From assembly GCA_903932145.1 (NCBI GenBank), contig CAIZFE010000042.1, forward strand, positions 186,001 to 250,000: a DNA stretch of 64,000 nt. Direction: 5' to 3'. Under the pieces are notes generated by a model that was not told the DNA's origin, searched no databases, and worked only from the letters and a program-made list of their open reading frames with translations. This document shows positions 31,169 to 41,128 of this stretch, piece by piece (position 1 is the stretch's first letter; every line of letters begins with the position of its first letter). The DNA is from an uncultured Rhodopila sp. (GTDB lineage: Bacteria > Pseudomonadota > Alphaproteobacteria > Acetobacterales > Acetobacteraceae). Position numbers and translations under genes: made by a program.

Positions 31169-31879
31169 ATGAGCGGAACAAAGGGCGCCCCCCCAAAGGG
31201 CAAACCGGGCGGCAAGGGTGCCAAGGGCGCGGCAGCGCCTCGTGGTGCCGGTGGTCCCCCGGCCGGTAAGGAAGCGCAACGCGCGGCCCGCCGGGTCGAG
31301 ATGGTCGGCGTCGATGCGCCGGTAACCTCGCCCGAGGAACTGCCGCGTCTGCTGCAACGCTACCGCGCCGAAGTGCGGGCGAAGCTGCAGGCCGAGTTCG
31401 GCTATAAGAACGAGATGCAGATCCCCAAGTTGGACAAGATCGTCATCAACATGGGTGTCGGCGAAGCGACGGGCGACCAGAAGAAGCTGGACGCCGCGGT
31501 GGCCGAACTGAACGCGATCGCGGGCCAACGCCCGGTCAAGACCGTTGCGAAGAAGGCGATCGCCGGCTTCAAGATCCGCAAGGGTCTGCCGATCGGCTGT
31601 AAGGTCACGCTGCGTCGCGCTCGGATGTATGAATTCCTCGACCGTTTGGTCACCATCGCGATGCCCCGGCTGCGCGATTTCCGTGGCATCACCGGTAAGG
31701 GTTTCGACGGTCGTGGCAACTTCGCCATGGGCCTGAAGGAACAGATCATCTTCCCGGAAATCAACTACGACCGGGTGGACGACGTTCGCGGCATGGACAT
31801 CCAGTTCGTGACCACCGCGAAGACGGATGCCGAAGCGAAAGCCCTTCTGAAGGCTTTCGATCTACCTTTCGCCAACTGA
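31169..31879 (+). CDS. rplE: 50S ribosomal protein L5 with long basic N-terminal extension
   Basis: 236 residues, against about 180 usual. The L5 core begins near residue 60 ([19 protein letters not shown], then [32 protein letters not shown]). The first 55 residues are a low-complexity Gly/Pro/Ala/Lys tail ([20 protein letters not shown]) plus a short [14 protein letters not shown] linker. No alternative start lies near the core, so the extension seems real. L5 binds 5S rRNA and contacts S13 in bridge B1b. A hairpin lies just downstream. Confidence 0.96.
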   Translation: MSGTKGAPPKGKPGGKGAKGAAAPRGAGGPPAGKEAQRAARRVEMVGVDAPVTSPEELPRLLQRYRAEVRAKLQAEFGYKNEMQIPKLDKIVINMGVGEATGDQKKLDAAVAELNAIAGQRPVKTVAKKAIAGFKIRKGLPIGCKVTLRRARMYEFLDRLVTIAMPRLRDFRGITGKGFDGRGNFAMGLKEQIIFPEINYDRVDDVRGMDIQFVTTAKTDAEAKALLKAFDLPFAN

Positions 31880-31894
31880 GTATTTGGAAAACCC

Positions 31895-31927
31895 CCTTGT
31901 CCCCGGGCTTGAACCGGGGACCCAAGG
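31895..31927. repeat. REP-like palindrome between rplE and rpsN
   Basis: Stem TCCCCGG (31900-31906) with CCGGGGA (31914-31920) around a GCTTGAA loop; the outer arm CCTTG pairs with CAAGG across a two-base bulge. It resembles the short dispersed palindromes common in alphaproteobacterial intergenic DNA. It sits in the only sizeable gap (72 bases) of the spc cluster. Confidence 0.5.
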
Positions 31928-31951
31928 CAGGTTCCGGAGGATCTAAACAGG

Positions 31952-32257
31952 ATGGCCAAAACTTCCCAGGTCAACCGCAATAAGATGCGGGAGAAGATGG
32001 CGAAGCGCGATAAGTCGAAGCGCCAGGTGCTCAAGGACGTGCTGATGGATCGCACGCTCCCCGTCGAGGACCGCTTCAATGCGTCGCTCAAGCTGGCTCA
32101 GATGCCGCGTAACGGTGCGTCCGTGCGGGTGCGTCTGCGCTGCGAGCTGACCGGCCGCTCACGCGGCAATTATCGCAAGTTCAAGCTTTGCCGTATCGCC
32201 CTGCGCGATCTGGCCAGTGCCGGGCAGATCCCTGGCATGGTCAAGGCGAGCTGGTAA
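31952..32257 (+). CDS. rpsN: 30S ribosomal protein S14
   Basis: 101 residues, the long zinc-free form: the C-terminal region [25 protein letters not shown] lacks the CxxC pairs of the short zinc form. A GGAGG site precedes ATG 31952. Confidence 0.97.
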   Translation: MAKTSQVNRNKMREKMAKRDKSKRQVLKDVLMDRTLPVEDRFNASLKLAQMPRNGASVRVRLRCELTGRSRGNYRKFKLCRIALRDLASAGQIPGMVKASW

Positions 32258-32269
32258 GGGAACGGTACG

Positions 32270-32668
32270 ATGTCAATGTCCGATCCCGTCGGGGATATGC
32301 TGACCCGAATCCGCAATGCACAGCGTGCGCGCCACTCGGTTTGTGTGGCTCCCGCGTCCAGGCTGCGTGAGAATGTTTTGGGTGTCCTGAAGCGCGAAGG
32401 CTTCATCCGGGGTTATGCCTCGGAGCAGCTTCGCCCGGGCGTTGCGCAATTGCGCATCGAGCTGAAATACAACGAAGGCGAGCCGGTGATCAAAGAGATC
32501 AGCCGTGTCTCCAAGCCGGGCCGCCGCGTGTATGCGAAGATCAAGGAACTGCCGCGGGTCTATGCCGGCCTGGGTATTTCCATCCTGTCAACGCCGCAGG
32601 GCGTTATGAGCGATGCCGAGGCTCGCGCTGCCAATGTTGGCGGCGAAGTCATCTGCCGCGTGTTCTAA
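32270..32668 (+). CDS. rpsH: 30S ribosomal protein S8
   Basis: 132 residues, [20 protein letters not shown] and the C-terminal [20 protein letters not shown]. In E. coli S8 is the translational repressor of the spc operon; a matching RNA site was not searched for here. Confidence 0.98.
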   Translation: MSMSDPVGDMLTRIRNAQRARHSVCVAPASRLRENVLGVLKREGFIRGYASEQLRPGVAQLRIELKYNEGEPVIKEISRVSKPGRRVYAKIKELPRVYAGLGISILSTPQGVMSDAEARAANVGGEVICRVF

Positions 32669-32677
32669 GGGGCGGGT

Positions 32678-33211
32678 ATGTCACGCGTAGGCAAATATCC
32701 GGTCACAATTCCAGCAGGTGTGCAGATCGCCATCGCTGGAAACCTGCTGACCGCGAAGGGCAAATTGGGTGAGTTGAACCTGTCGTTGACCGATCTGGTG
32801 GAAGCCACGGTCGATGGCGACAAGGTCAGCGTCAAACCCCGCACGAACGAGACGAAGGCCCGCATGATGTGGGGCACGACCCGGGCGTTGATCGCGACGA
32901 TGGTAACGGGCGTTTCCACCGGCTTCACGAAGTCGCTGGAAATCACCGGGACCGGTTATCGCGCCGCGGTGCAGGGTCCGAACCTGGAGATCAACCTCGG
33001 GTTTTCGCATCCCGTGATCTATCCGGTGCCGGAAGGCATCAAGATCACCTGCGAGAAGCCGACCTCGATCAAGGTCGCGGGTATGGACAAGCGCCAGGTT
33101 GGCCAGGTCGCCTCTGAAATTCGCGCATTCCGTCCGCCCGAACCCTATAAGGGCAAGGGCGCGCGTTACACGGACGAAGTCATCCGGCGCAAGGAAGGTA
33201 AGAAGAAATGA
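32678..33211 (+). CDS. rplF: 50S ribosomal protein L6
   Basis: 177 residues, [20 protein letters not shown] and the C-terminal [20 protein letters not shown] typical of L6 near the factor-binding site. Its stop overlaps the rplR start (ATGA). Confidence 0.98.
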   Translation: MSRVGKYPVTIPAGVQIAIAGNLLTAKGKLGELNLSLTDLVEATVDGDKVSVKPRTNETKARMMWGTTRALIATMVTGVSTGFTKSLEITGTGYRAAVQGPNLEINLGFSHPVIYPVPEGIKITCEKPTSIKVAGMDKRQVGQVASEIRAFRPPEPYKGKGARYTDEVIRRKEGKKK

Positions 33212-33570
33212 GCGCGAAGCACGATCTCGCGGTTCGCCGCAAAAGCCGGCTTCGTTATCAGATCAGGCAGAAGGCGCATGGCCGCCCCCGCTTGTCGGTG
33301 TTTCGCTCGGGCAAGAATATGTATGCCCAGATCATCGACGACGCGCAGGGCATCACCGTTGCCGCTGCTTCGACGCTGGACGCCGATCTGAAGGCCTCGC
33401 TGAAGACGGGGGCCGACAAGGCCGCGGCCGCCGCGGTGGGCAAGCTGGTCGCCGAACGGGCGCTCGCCGCCGGCATCAAGCAGGTGGTCTTCGACCGCGG
33501 CTCCTATCTGTATCACGGCCGGGTGCAGACCCTGGCCGATGCCGCCCGCGAGAGCGGGCTGGACTTCTAA
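33208..33570 (+). CDS. rplR: 50S ribosomal protein L18
   Basis: 120 residues. The basic N-terminus is followed by [20 protein letters not shown] and [20 protein letters not shown], the 5S-rRNA-binding core. Coupled to rplF by overlap. Confidence 0.98.
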   Translation: MSAKHDLAVRRKSRLRYQIRQKAHGRPRLSVFRSGKNMYAQIIDDAQGITVAAASTLDADLKASLKTGADKAAAAAVGKLVAERALAAGIKQVVFDRGSYLYHGRVQTLADAARESGLDF

Positions 33571-33581
33571 GGGAACCCATA

Positions 33582-34196
33582 ATGGCACGTGAACCAAGAG
33601 AAGGTGGCGGCCGGAGCCGGGATCGGGAGCGCGGTGGCGACCGTGAGCCCGACGATGGCATCATTGACAAGCTGGTCACCATCAACCGCGTGGCCAAGGT
33701 TGTAAAAGGCGGACGTCGTTTCGCTTTCGCAGCCCTGGTTGTCGTTGGCGATCAGAAAGGCCGCGTCGGTTACGGCGCCGGTAAGGCGCGTGAAGTGCCG
33801 GAGGCCATCCGTAAGGCGACCGAACGTGCCAAGCGCGGCATGATCCGGGTGCCGATGAAGGAAGGTCGCACCCTGCATCACGATGTCACGGGCGATTTCG
33901 GCGCCGGTAGCGTTATTCTGCGTTCGGCCACGGCCGGCACCGGGATCATCGCCGGCGGCCCGTTGCGCGCGGTGTTTGAGACGTTGGGAATTGGCGACGT
34001 CGTGGCGAAGAGCCTCGGCAGCCGGAACCCGCATAACATGGTGAAGGCGGCTTTCGCGGCGTTGCAGAAATGCGCCAGCCCGCGTTCGGTTGCCACGCGT
34101 CGTGGGAAGAAGGTGCCCGAACTGTTCGGTCGCCGTGAAGCCCCGGCAGCGACAGCGGCCGCAGCCGTAGCGACGGAGGCACAGCCCAATGGCTAA
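33582..34196 (+). CDS. rpsE: 30S ribosomal protein S5
   Basis: 204 residues from ATG 33582; the open frame upstream to 33099 overlaps rplF and rplR and is not coding. It has a charged Arg/Glu-rich N-terminus, then [21 protein letters not shown] (dsRNA-binding-like fold) and the [14 protein letters not shown] segment. A C-terminal Ala/Thr-rich tail is present. It overlaps rpmD by eight bases. Confidence 0.97.
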   Translation: MAREPREGGGRSRDRERGGDREPDDGIIDKLVTINRVAKVVKGGRRFAFAALVVVGDQKGRVGYGAGKAREVPEAIRKATERAKRGMIRVPMKEGRTLHHDVTGDFGAGSVILRSATAGTGIIAGGPLRAVFETLGIGDVVAKSLGSRNPHNMVKAAFAALQKCASPRSVATRRGKKVPELFGRREAPAATAAAAVATEAQPNG

Positions 34197-34371
34197 GGTG
34201 CGCGTGACACAGACCTCTTCCGCGCTGGGCCGCAAGCCCGGCCAGAAAGGAACTCTGGTCGGTCTGGGTCTGAACAAGATCCGGGCCACCCGCGAGCTGG
34301 AGGACACCCCCTCCATCCGCGGCATGATCCGTAAGGTTGCCCACCTGATCAAGGTGGAGGAGCTGGCATGA
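34189..34371 (+). CDS. rpmD: 50S ribosomal protein L30
   Basis: 60 residues, [20 protein letters not shown] and [15 protein letters not shown], standard L30. Overlaps both neighbours (8 bases with rpsE, 4 with rplO). Confidence 0.97.
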   Translation: MAKVRVTQTSSALGRKPGQKGTLVGLGLNKIRATRELEDTPSIRGMIRKVAHLIKVEELA

Positions 34372-34856
34372 ATCTGAACGAAATCCGCGACAATCCCGGG
34401 TCGCGTCTGAAGTCGAAGCGGCTTGGCCGCGGTATTGGCTCGGGCAAGGGTAAGACGTCGGGCAAGGGCCATAAGGGCCAGAGCGCGCGTGAAGGTGTGG
34501 CACTGAACGGCTTCGAAGGCGGTCAGCTCCCTATCTATCGTCGTCTGCCGAAGCGTGGCTTCCACAACTTGTTCCGCAAGTCGTATGCGCCGGTCAACGT
34601 CGGTTCGCTCGATGCGGCGATTGAGTCCGGACGGTTGGACGGCTCGCAGCCGATCACTGAAGAGACTCTGTTCGCGGCGGGTCTGGCGACCAACAACAAA
34701 GACGGTATCCGTCTGCTGGCCGAAGGCACAATCTCTCGCGCTATCACCATCACTGTCTCCGGTGCTTCGGCAACGGCGATCGCGGCGGTGGAAGCGGCTG
34801 GTGGTTCGGTGACCACGACGGTTGCCAAGAAGGTTAAGCCGGAAGCCAAGGCTTAG
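34368..34856 (+). CDS. rplO: 50S ribosomal protein L15
   Basis: 162 residues, [20 protein letters not shown], the glycine/lysine-rich [17 protein letters not shown] tract and [18 protein letters not shown] terminator-like hairpin follows before secY. Confidence 0.97.
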   Translation: MNLNEIRDNPGSRLKSKRLGRGIGSGKGKTSGKGHKGQSAREGVALNGFEGGQLPIYRRLPKRGFHNLFRKSYAPVNVGSLDAAIESGRLDGSQPITEETLFAAGLATNNKDGIRLLAEGTISRAITITVSGASATAIAAVEAAGGSVTTTVAKKVKPEAKA

Positions 34857-34878
34857 TCCCGTGATGCGCTAAAGTGAA

Positions 34879-34915
34879 AGCCACGTGGGCGGTTCAATCC
34901 CCTGCGTGGCTTTTT
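34879..34915 (+). terminator. Terminator-like hairpin between rplO and secY
   Basis: AGCCACG (34879-34885) pairs with CGTGGCT (34905-34911), with partial inner pairing, followed by TTTTT. It has the form of an intrinsic terminator, 22 bases after rplO. It may partly separate secY-adk from the ribosomal genes. Confidence 0.65.
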
Positions 34916-35041
34916 GCTTGACTGGCTTGGATGTGGTCTAACACCGGCCGCAGCCTGTTTCTCGCTTGATGGCGGGATAGGGCGACGACGGAACCGATCA
35001 CCCGCCGAACAATGACAACGGCGTCGATAAAGGGAACACGC

Positions 35042-36379
35042 ATGGCCTCCGCTGCCGAACAATTAGCAGCCAACCTGAACATGGGCGTCTTTTCGAAGGC
35101 GACCGAGCTGAAGCAGCGCATTTGGTTCACGTTGGGCGCACTGATTGTGTACCGGCTCGGCACCTACATACCGATCCCCGGGGTCGATGCGTCGGTGATG
35201 GGAGAGATGCTGTCGCAGCATGGTGGCGGTATTCTGGGTATGTTCGACATGTTCAGCGGCGGTGCGCTGAAGCGCATGACCGTGTTCGCGCTGAACATCA
35301 TGCCGTATATCAGTTCCAGCATCATCATTCAGTTGATGTCGAGCGCCATCCCGACCCTTGAAACCTTGAAAAAGGAAGGCGAGAGCGGGCGCAAGAAGCT
35401 TAACCAGTACACCCGTTATCTGACAGTTCTGATCGCCATCTTCCAGTCCTACGGGATCTCGGTCGGGCTTGAGACGATGCATGGCAGCTTCGGGCCGGCC
35501 GTGATCGATCCGGGCTGGTTCTTCCGCTTCTCCTGCGTGATCACACTGGTCGGCGGTACGATGTTCCTGATGTGGTTGGGCGAGCAGATCACCGCGCGCG
35601 GTATCGGTAACGGCACCAGTCTGATCATCATGTCGGGCATTGTCGCGAACCTGCCGACGGCCTTTGGTTCGATGTTGGAGCTTGGGCGGACCGGTGCGTT
35701 GTCGCCGTTCTTTATCCTGCTCTTCATGGTGATCGCGGTCTGCACGATCGGCGTGATCGTCTTCGTGGAACGGGCGCAGCGGCGAATCGCTGTGCAGTAT
35801 CCGAAGCGTCAGGTCGGCAACCGGATGTTCGGCGGCGACTCGACGCATATCCCGCTGAAGCTGAACACGTCGGGTGTCATTCCGCCGATCTTCGCCAGCT
35901 CGATTCTGCTGATCCCGGCGACCATCGCGGGCTTCGCGACGAACATGTCGCCCTGGGTGCAGACGATTGCCGGCCAACTGGCGCACGGTCAGCCGCTGTA
36001 TATGGCGCTGTATGCGTTCATGATCATCTTCTTCGCCTATTTCTATACGGCGGTGGTTTTCAACCCCGAGGAAACGGCGGATAATCTGAAAAAATACGGC
36101 GGTTTCATTCCCGGCATCCGGCCGGGCAGTGCGACGGCGGACTATTTCGATCGTATTCTGACGCGTTTGACCACGGTCGGTGGTGTTTATCTGGTGGCGA
36201 TCTGTTTGCTGCCTGAAATCCTGATCAGCGATTACGGTTTGCCATTCTATTTCGGTGGCACCTCGATCCTGATCGTCGTGTCGGTTACGATGGATACTGT
36301 GACACAAGTGCAGTCGCACCTGTTGGCACATCAGTATGAAGGCCTGATCAAAAAGACTCGGGGCAAGGGACGCCGGTGA
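35042..36379 (+). CDS. secY: Preprotein translocase subunit SecY
   Basis: 445 residues from ATG 35042 ([20 protein letters not shown]), preferred over an upstream in-frame start because GGGAA precedes it and it matches family starts. Ten transmembrane helices are expected. Visible landmarks are [39 protein letters not shown] and [15 protein letters not shown]. It forms the membrane channel with SecE and SecG. Its TGA overlaps the adk GTG. Confidence 0.98.
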   Translation: MASAAEQLAANLNMGVFSKATELKQRIWFTLGALIVYRLGTYIPIPGVDASVMGEMLSQHGGGILGMFDMFSGGALKRMTVFALNIMPYISSSIIIQLMSSAIPTLETLKKEGESGRKKLNQYTRYLTVLIAIFQSYGISVGLETMHGSFGPAVIDPGWFFRFSCVITLVGGTMFLMWLGEQITARGIGNGTSLIIMSGIVANLPTAFGSMLELGRTGALSPFFILLFMVIAVCTIGVIVFVERAQRRIAVQYPKRQVGNRMFGGDSTHIPLKLNTSGVIPPIFASSILLIPATIAGFATNMSPWVQTIAGQLAHGQPLYMALYAFMIIFFAYFYTAVVFNPEETADNLKKYGGFIPGIRPGSATADYFDRILTRLTTVGGVYLVAICLLPEILISDYGLPFYFGGTSILIVVSVTMDTVTQVQSHLLAHQYEGLIKKTRGKGRR

Positions 36380-37023
36380 AACTCATTCTTTTAGGCCCGC
36401 CTGGCGCGGGCAAGGGTACTCAGGCCAAGCGGCTTGAGGACAAATTCGGGATCGTGCAGATCTCGACCGGCGATATGTTGCGCGCCGAGGTTGCCGCCGG
36501 CAGCCCGGTGGGCAAGGAGGCCAAGGCGGTCATGGAGGCAGGGCAGCTCGTTTCCGACGACATCCTGGTCCGTATGCTGGCGAACCGCCTGGCACAGCCT
36601 GACGCGGCGCCGGGGTTCATCCTGGATGGCTTTCCGCGCACCGTGCCGCAGGCGCAGGCGCTGGATCTGATGCTGGAAAAGATGGGTCTGAAGCTTGATG
36701 CGGTCATCGAACTACAGGTCGATGACGCCGCCCTGGTCGATCGGATCGCCGGCCGGTTCACCTGTGCGAAGTGCGGGACCGGCTATCACGACAGCTTTAA
36801 GCCGACCGCGGTGTCCGGCGTTTGCGATACCTGCGGCGCCACGGCGTTTGTCCGCCGAGCCGACGACAACCGGGAAACTGTTGTGGCCCGGTTGGAAGCT
36901 TACCATCGCCAGACCGCGCCGATCATCCCGCACTATGCGGCGGCGGGGATTTTACGGACCGTCGATGGCATGGCCGATATCGACGATGTCACGGCTCAGC
37001 TCAACGCTGTGCTGGCGGAATGA
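36376..37023 (+). CDS. adk: Adenylate kinase (zinc-type LID)
   Basis: 215 residues catalysing AMP + ATP to 2 ADP. The P-loop is GPPGAGKGT (7-15), the AMP-binding region is ISTGDMLR, and DGFPRT is present. The LID carries four cysteines (Cys130, 133, 150, 153), the zinc-binding long form rather than the E. coli type. It starts with GTG overlapping the secY stop (GTGA). Confidence 0.98.
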   Translation: MKLILLGPPGAGKGTQAKRLEDKFGIVQISTGDMLRAEVAAGSPVGKEAKAVMEAGQLVSDDILVRMLANRLAQPDAAPGFILDGFPRTVPQAQALDLMLEKMGLKLDAVIELQVDDAALVDRIAGRFTCAKCGTGYHDSFKPTAVSGVCDTCGATAFVRRADDNRETVVARLEAYHRQTAPIIPHYAAAGILRTVDGMADIDDVTAQLNAVLAE

Positions 37024-37127
37024 ACAAGATCGCGGCAAATCATGGGATCGATGGGCACTGGCTGCGGCCTGTGATCGTCAATTTGTCAGAGATGTTGAGA
37101 TCTTCGCGCAGAGTTGATAAGTCTTCG

Positions 37128-37155
37128 TTGACTCCTGCGCCGCGGAAACTATAGT
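37128..37155 (+). promoter_or_regulatory. Sigma-70 promoter of the alpha operon
   Basis: TTGACT (37128-37133) and TATAGT (37150-37155), 16-base spacing, in the 244-base gap after adk. It drives rpsM-rpsK-rpoA-rplQ with a leader of about 105 bases. Confidence 0.7.
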
Positions 37156-37165
37156 CCCGCGCTCC

Positions 37166-37194
37166 GGCGCAACCCCATATGGGGGTTTGGCGCC
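37166..37194 (+). promoter_or_regulatory. Leader hairpin of the alpha operon
   Basis: GGCGC-AA-CCCC, an ATAT loop, then GGGG-GTTT-GGCGCC form a strong stem with one bulge, beginning 11 bases after the -10 box. It would lie at the very 5-prime end of the transcript. No T-run follows. A stabilising or regulatory role is inference. Confidence 0.5.
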
Positions 37195-37267
37195 GCTTGC
37201 GCGTATTTCAGCCTTTCGGGGCAGTTAAAAGGTCCGGGTCAGACATCGGACGACAGGAGAGTAAAGC

Positions 37268-37645
37268 GTGGCGCGTATTGCCGGCGTGAATATCCCGACC
37301 AACAAGCGGGTCACCATTGGCCTCCGCTATATCTATGGCATTGGCCCGACCAAGGCCGCCGCGATTTGCCAGCAGCTTGGCATTCCGGACGATCGCCGGG
37401 TCAACCAGCTTTCGGATGAGGAAATTCTCCGCGTCCGTGAACTGATCGACCGTGAGTATCGCGTGGAAGGTGATCTTCGGCGTGAAGTGTCGATGAACAT
37501 CAAGCGGCTGATGGATCTGGGCTGCTATCGCGGCCTGCGTCATCGCCGTGGTCTGCCGGTGCGCGGTCAACGGACCCACACCAACGCCCGCACCCGCAAG
37601 GGTAAGGCCGTGGCGATCGCCGGCAAGAAGAAAGTGACCAAGTAG
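37268..37645 (+). CDS. rpsM: 30S ribosomal protein S13
   Basis: 125 residues, starting with GTG after an AGGAG site: [39 protein letters not shown] and the basic C-terminus [20 protein letters not shown]. First gene of the alpha operon; no rpmJ is seen before it. Confidence 0.98.
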   Translation: MARIAGVNIPTNKRVTIGLRYIYGIGPTKAAAICQQLGIPDDRRVNQLSDEEILRVRELIDREYRVEGDLRREVSMNIKRLMDLGCYRGLRHRRGLPVRGQRTHTNARTRKGKAVAIAGKKKVTK

Positions 37646-37741
37646 GAAGGCCATTCGGCCCTTTCTGTTTGGTATGGCTAATCGAAGCGTTATGCCGCGC
37701 CGGTTCTCGGCGCGGCGGCAGTTGAAGCAGGATCAAAGAAC

Positions 37742-38137
37742 ATGGCGAAACCCGCCGCAGCCGCTCGGCCTCGCCGCAAAGAGCGAAAGAATATCATCGC
37801 TGGCGTGGCGCATGTCGCGGCTACGTTCAACAACACCGTGATCACGATCACGGACGCACAAGGCAACACGATTGCCTGGTCGTCCGCTGGTAGCCAGGGC
37901 TTCAAGGGCAGCCGCAAGAGCACCCCGTACGCGGCACAGGTCGCGGCTGAGGATGCCGGCAAGAAAGCCCGTGAGCATGGCATGGAGCAGCTTGAGATCG
38001 AAGTCAGCGGCCCGGGTTCGGGACGTGAGAGCGCCCTGCGCGCGTTGCAGGCGGTCGGTTTCCAGGTTTCGACCATCCGCGACATGACACCGATCCCGCA
38101 CAACGGCTGCCGGCCGCGCAAGCGCCGTCGCGTCTAG
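37742..38137 (+). CDS. rpsK: 30S ribosomal protein S11
   Basis: 131 residues. It contains [40 protein letters not shown] and the C-terminal [14 protein letters not shown]. rpsD does not follow, which is usual in Alphaproteobacteria. Confidence 0.98.
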   Translation: MAKPAAAARPRRKERKNIIAGVAHVAATFNNTVITITDAQGNTIAWSSAGSQGFKGSRKSTPYAAQVAAEDAGKKAREHGMEQLEIEVSGPGSGRESALRALQAVGFQVSTIRDMTPIPHNGCRPRKRRRV

Positions 38138-38260
38138 GCTGGATGGTCTAAGGGTGCTTCGTGCCAACCGGTTCGTCCGGCGCAGTGCGGATCACAGGGT
38201 TTAGACTGAAGGGCTAAGTCTGAACCCCGGGACTGGGTTTGACACTGTCCAAGGGACGTC

Positions 38261-38279
38261 AACCGCGCCTGACGCGGTT
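38261..38279 (+). repeat. Short hairpin before rpoA
   Basis: AACCGCG (38261-38267) and CGCGGTT (38273-38279) with a CCTGA loop, 17 bases before the rpoA ATG, in a 159-base gap after rpsK. It could modulate ribosome access to rpoA. Confidence 0.4.
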
Positions 38280-38296
38280 CGAAAGGTGTTGTAAGT

Positions 38297-39328
38297 ATGA
38301 GGCAGAGCGCAGTTATTCAGAGGAATTGGCAATCTCTGATCAAGCCCGAAAATCTTGAAGTCGAGCCGGGCGCCGACCCGTCACGAGTTGCCACTGTCGT
38401 CGCTGAGCCGCTGGAACGCGGCTTTGGTATGACGCTGGGCAATGCCATTCGTCGCATTCTGTTGTCCTCGCTGCAAGGCGCGGCTGTGACAGCGGTGCAG
38501 ATTGACGGCGTTCTGCATGAATTCAGCAGCGTCCCCGGCGTTCGTGAAGACGTGACGGACATCGTCCTGAACATCAAGCAGCTCGCGCTGCGGATGCATG
38601 GCGAAGGTCCGAAGCGGATGACCCTGACCGCCACCGGTCCTGGCGAAGTGCGCGCCGGGCAGATCCAATCCGGTCATGATATCGACATCATGAACCCCGA
38701 GTTGGTGATCTGCACGCTGGATGACGGCGTGAAGCTGGGCATGGAATTCACAGTCAACCTGGGCAAGGGCTATCAGCCGTCCAGCGTCAACCGTCCGGAA
38801 GATGCTCCGATCGGGCTGATCCCGATCGACTCGATCTACTCGCCGGTTCGCCGCGTGTCCTACAGCGTTGTCCCGACCCGCGTGGGTCAGGTCACCGACT
38901 ATGACAAGCTGCTGCTGACGGTGGAAACCAATGGCGCGGTGACGCCGGAAGATTCCGTCGCTCTCGCGGCGCGCATCCTGCAGGACCAGTTGCAGTTGTT
39001 TATCAACTTCGATGAGCCGCAGCAGATCCGCACGGAAGAGCCGCAGGACGATCTGCCGTTCAACCGCAACTTGCTGCGCAAGGTTGACGAGCTGGAGCTG
39101 TCGGTTCGTAGCGCCAACTGCCTGAAGAACGATAACATCGTTTATATCGGCGACCTGGTGCAAAAGTCTGAACAGGAAATGCTGCGCACGCCGAACTTCG
39201 GCCGCAAGTCGCTGAATGAGATCAAGGAGGTCCTGACCGCCATGGGTCTCGGTCTCGGCATGAGTGTCGCGGGTTGGCCGCCTGAGAATATCGAAGACCT
39301 GGCCAAGCGGCTTGAAGAGCCGTTCTGA
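38297..39328 (+). CDS. rpoA: DNA-directed RNA polymerase subunit alpha
   Basis: 343 residues. The N-terminal dimerisation domain ([35 protein letters not shown]) and the C-terminal domain ([33 protein letters not shown]) are both complete. The first six residues (MRQSAV) precede the usual start region. Alpha scaffolds polymerase assembly and contacts UP elements and activators. Confidence 0.98.
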   Translation: MRQSAVIQRNWQSLIKPENLEVEPGADPSRVATVVAEPLERGFGMTLGNAIRRILLSSLQGAAVTAVQIDGVLHEFSSVPGVREDVTDIVLNIKQLALRMHGEGPKRMTLTATGPGEVRAGQIQSGHDIDIMNPELVICTLDDGVKLGMEFTVNLGKGYQPSSVNRPEDAPIGLIPIDSIYSPVRRVSYSVVPTRVGQVTDYDKLLLTVETNGAVTPEDSVALAARILQDQLQLFINFDEPQQIRTEEPQDDLPFNRNLLRKVDELELSVRSANCLKNDNIVYIGDLVQKSEQEMLRTPNFGRKSLNEIKEVLTAMGLGLGMSVAGWPPENIEDLAKRLEEPF

Positions 39329-39350
39329 GCCGGAATAGGGAAATAGATCA

Positions 39351-39776
39351 ATGCGTCACGGATTATCGGGCCGGAAGCTCAGCGTCACATCCAGCCATCG
39401 CCTCGCGATGTTCCGGAACATGGCGCATGCCCTCATTAAGCATGAGCAGATCACCACCACGCTGCCGAAGGCGAAGGAGCTTCGCCCGGTCGCGGAGAAG
39501 CTGATTACCCTCGGCAAGAAGGGTGGCCTGGCGAACAAGCGTTTGGCGTTTGCCGAACTGCGCGACGACGTGATCGTCAGCAAGCTGTTCACCACGCTGG
39601 CCGATCGTTACAAGACCCGCACGGGCGGCTACTGCCGCGTACTGCGCGCCGGCGTTCGCTATGGCGATGCCGCCGACATGGCGGTGATCGAGCTGATCGA
39701 TCGCGATGTTGGCGCGAAGGGCCTGGATAGCGGCCCGGTTGCGGAGCGCGACGAGGAAGAAGACGAGGCAGCATAA
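39351..39776 (+). CDS. rplQ: 50S ribosomal protein L17
   Basis: 141 residues, [20 protein letters not shown] and the [20 protein letters not shown] core, with an acidic Glu/Asp-rich tail. Last gene of the ribosomal run; a hairpin follows. Confidence 0.98.
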   Translation: MRHGLSGRKLSVTSSHRLAMFRNMAHALIKHEQITTTLPKAKELRPVAEKLITLGKKGGLANKRLAFAELRDDVIVSKLFTTLADRYKTRTGGYCRVLRAGVRYGDAADMAVIELIDRDVGAKGLDSGPVAERDEEEDEAA

Positions 39777-39780
39777 TCGG

Positions 39781-39800
39781 GCGGGGTTTTCGAACCCCGC
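39781..39800 (+). terminator. Hairpin after rplQ
   Basis: GCGGGGTT-TTCG-AACCCCGC, a perfect 8-bp stem with a stable TTCG tetraloop, four bases after the rplQ stop. The following sequence has few T residues, so termination may be assisted. Confidence 0.65.
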
Positions 39801-39941
39801 TGATTGATGCGACGGATTGGCCCGGTCTGTCCGGACTGTTTATTGCGGCCATGCCGTCGTAAGTGGTCGGATGGATCGGGCTTTCTGTATTTGGGAGATA
39901 TTAGGTGAGGGCGGCCGTGCAGCCGACCTCCCTCCCATCGT

Positions 39942-39965
39942 CATGGCCCGGAAAACCGGGTCATG
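39942..39965. repeat. REP-like palindrome downstream of the ribosomal cluster
   Basis: CATGGCCCGG-AAAA-CCGGGTCATG, a 10-bp stem including one G-T pair. Its form (TCATGGCCCGG..CCGGGTCATGGC) resembles dispersed palindromic elements of Alphaproteobacteria. Confidence 0.45.
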
Positions 39966-40002
39966 GCGATAAGGGGCGGAAGCCAGGACGAACGGCGGCC
40001 CA

Positions 40003-41004
40003 TCAGCTCCCCGGCAATCCATAGGCTTCGGGGAAGAAGTAGTCCTTCCAGGATGTCGGTTTCACCTTGATTGTGCCGATCTCCGCCATGAAGGCGGCCT
40101 GTTTCATCGTATCCAGCGGGATGGTCGTCCATTCGGTGCCGGGGCCGGACCCGGCGGCGGCGACGAAATCGACCGTCAGTTTCGACTCGCTGTCCTCGAC
40201 CCAGTAGCGCGACGCTGTTCGGACATCCTTCCGGACCATATCCGTGGCTTCCACCAAAGCTTCATACACCGCCTGATACAGCTTCGGATTTCGGTCGTGG
40301 AACCGCATTGACGTGTAGGCCACCGTGTAGGTGGTGGGTCCGCCCGCGAGGTCGAACGAACTGGCAATGGCATGGATGTTGGGATGCTCCAACTGCTGTT
40401 GCAGGAAGGGGGGCAGCGCCATCGTGCAGTTCACGTCGCCGCTGCCGGTCAGCAGTGCGATCGTCGCATCGGCGGGTGACATGGTCATCGTCGCGGCGTC
40501 GAACCGGGCGTAGTTCTTGATCCCATACTGCCTGGCAGCGGCCATCTCCAGCGTCACGGCGGGGGACGATACCCGCACCGACGGCACCGGGATCCGCTTG
40601 CACTTGTCCAGGTCGGCGATCGTCTTGATGTCCGGGTCGTTGCTGGTGATCCAGTAAGGCAGCGTCACCAAGGCAGTGATCGCCCGCACTTCCTGCGGGG
40701 TGCCGCGGGCCTTCGCCCACAGCGTAAACATGCCGTTCGGGCTACCGCCGACGATATCGACCGAGTCGGACAGTAGCGCATCGTTCATCGACGCCGGCCC
40801 GTTGAAGCGGACGGTGGAGACTTTCACCTCTGGAATGCCCAGGGCCGCGGCGTGCTTCTGGATCAGGTGCTCATGGTCGATGACGTTGAACTGGAGGTAA
40901 CCCATGGAGAACTGTCGGGCAATTCGCACTTCCGGGACTTCCGCCCGAGCGCTGAACGGCAGGAGCGTGGCCAGCATCGCGGCGGTATAATGGGTCAAAT
41001 TCAT
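40003..41004 (-). CDS. ABC transporter substrate-binding protein (SsuA/NMT1-like)
   Basis: 333 residues. A signal peptide (to about SARAEVP) is followed by a periplasmic binding-protein fold of the nitrate/sulfonate/taurine type: VRIARQFSMGYLQFNVIDHE, SDSVDIVGGSPNG, and ASRYWVEDSES near the C-terminus. No permease or ATPase gene is adjacent; the lactate permease gene lies 124 bases upstream on the same strand. Ligand unknown. Confidence 0.82.
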   Translation of the reverse strand: MNLTHYTAAMLATLLPFSARAEVPEVRIARQFSMGYLQFNVIDHEHLIQKHAAALGIPEVKVSTVRFNGPASMNDALLSDSVDIVGGSPNGMFTLWAKARGTPQEVRAITALVTLPYWITSNDPDIKTIADLDKCKRIPVPSVRVSSPAVTLEMAAARQYGIKNYARFDAATMTMSPADATIALLTGSGDVNCTMALPPFLQQQLEHPNIHAIASSFDLAGGPTTYTVAYTSMRFHDRNPKLYQAVYEALVEATDMVRKDVRTASRYWVEDSESKLTVDFVAAAGSGPGTEWTTIPLDTMKQAAFMAEIGTIKVKPTSWKDYFFPEAYGLPGS

Positions 41005-41128
41005 GGTGATTTTCTTTTCGCGGACGGGGCGATCACAGTGCCGCCGAGCGCGGATCGCCGCAACCCTTGGCTGCCGCGAAAGCCGGATCGGAAAGCCTCG
41101 GACAGTGCCGATGCCCGCCGTTGGGACG

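Noticed and set aside
33099-33581. Upstream extension of the rpsE frame
   Set aside because: It overlaps the end of rplF and nearly all of rplR in another frame; S5 homology begins at ATG 33582.
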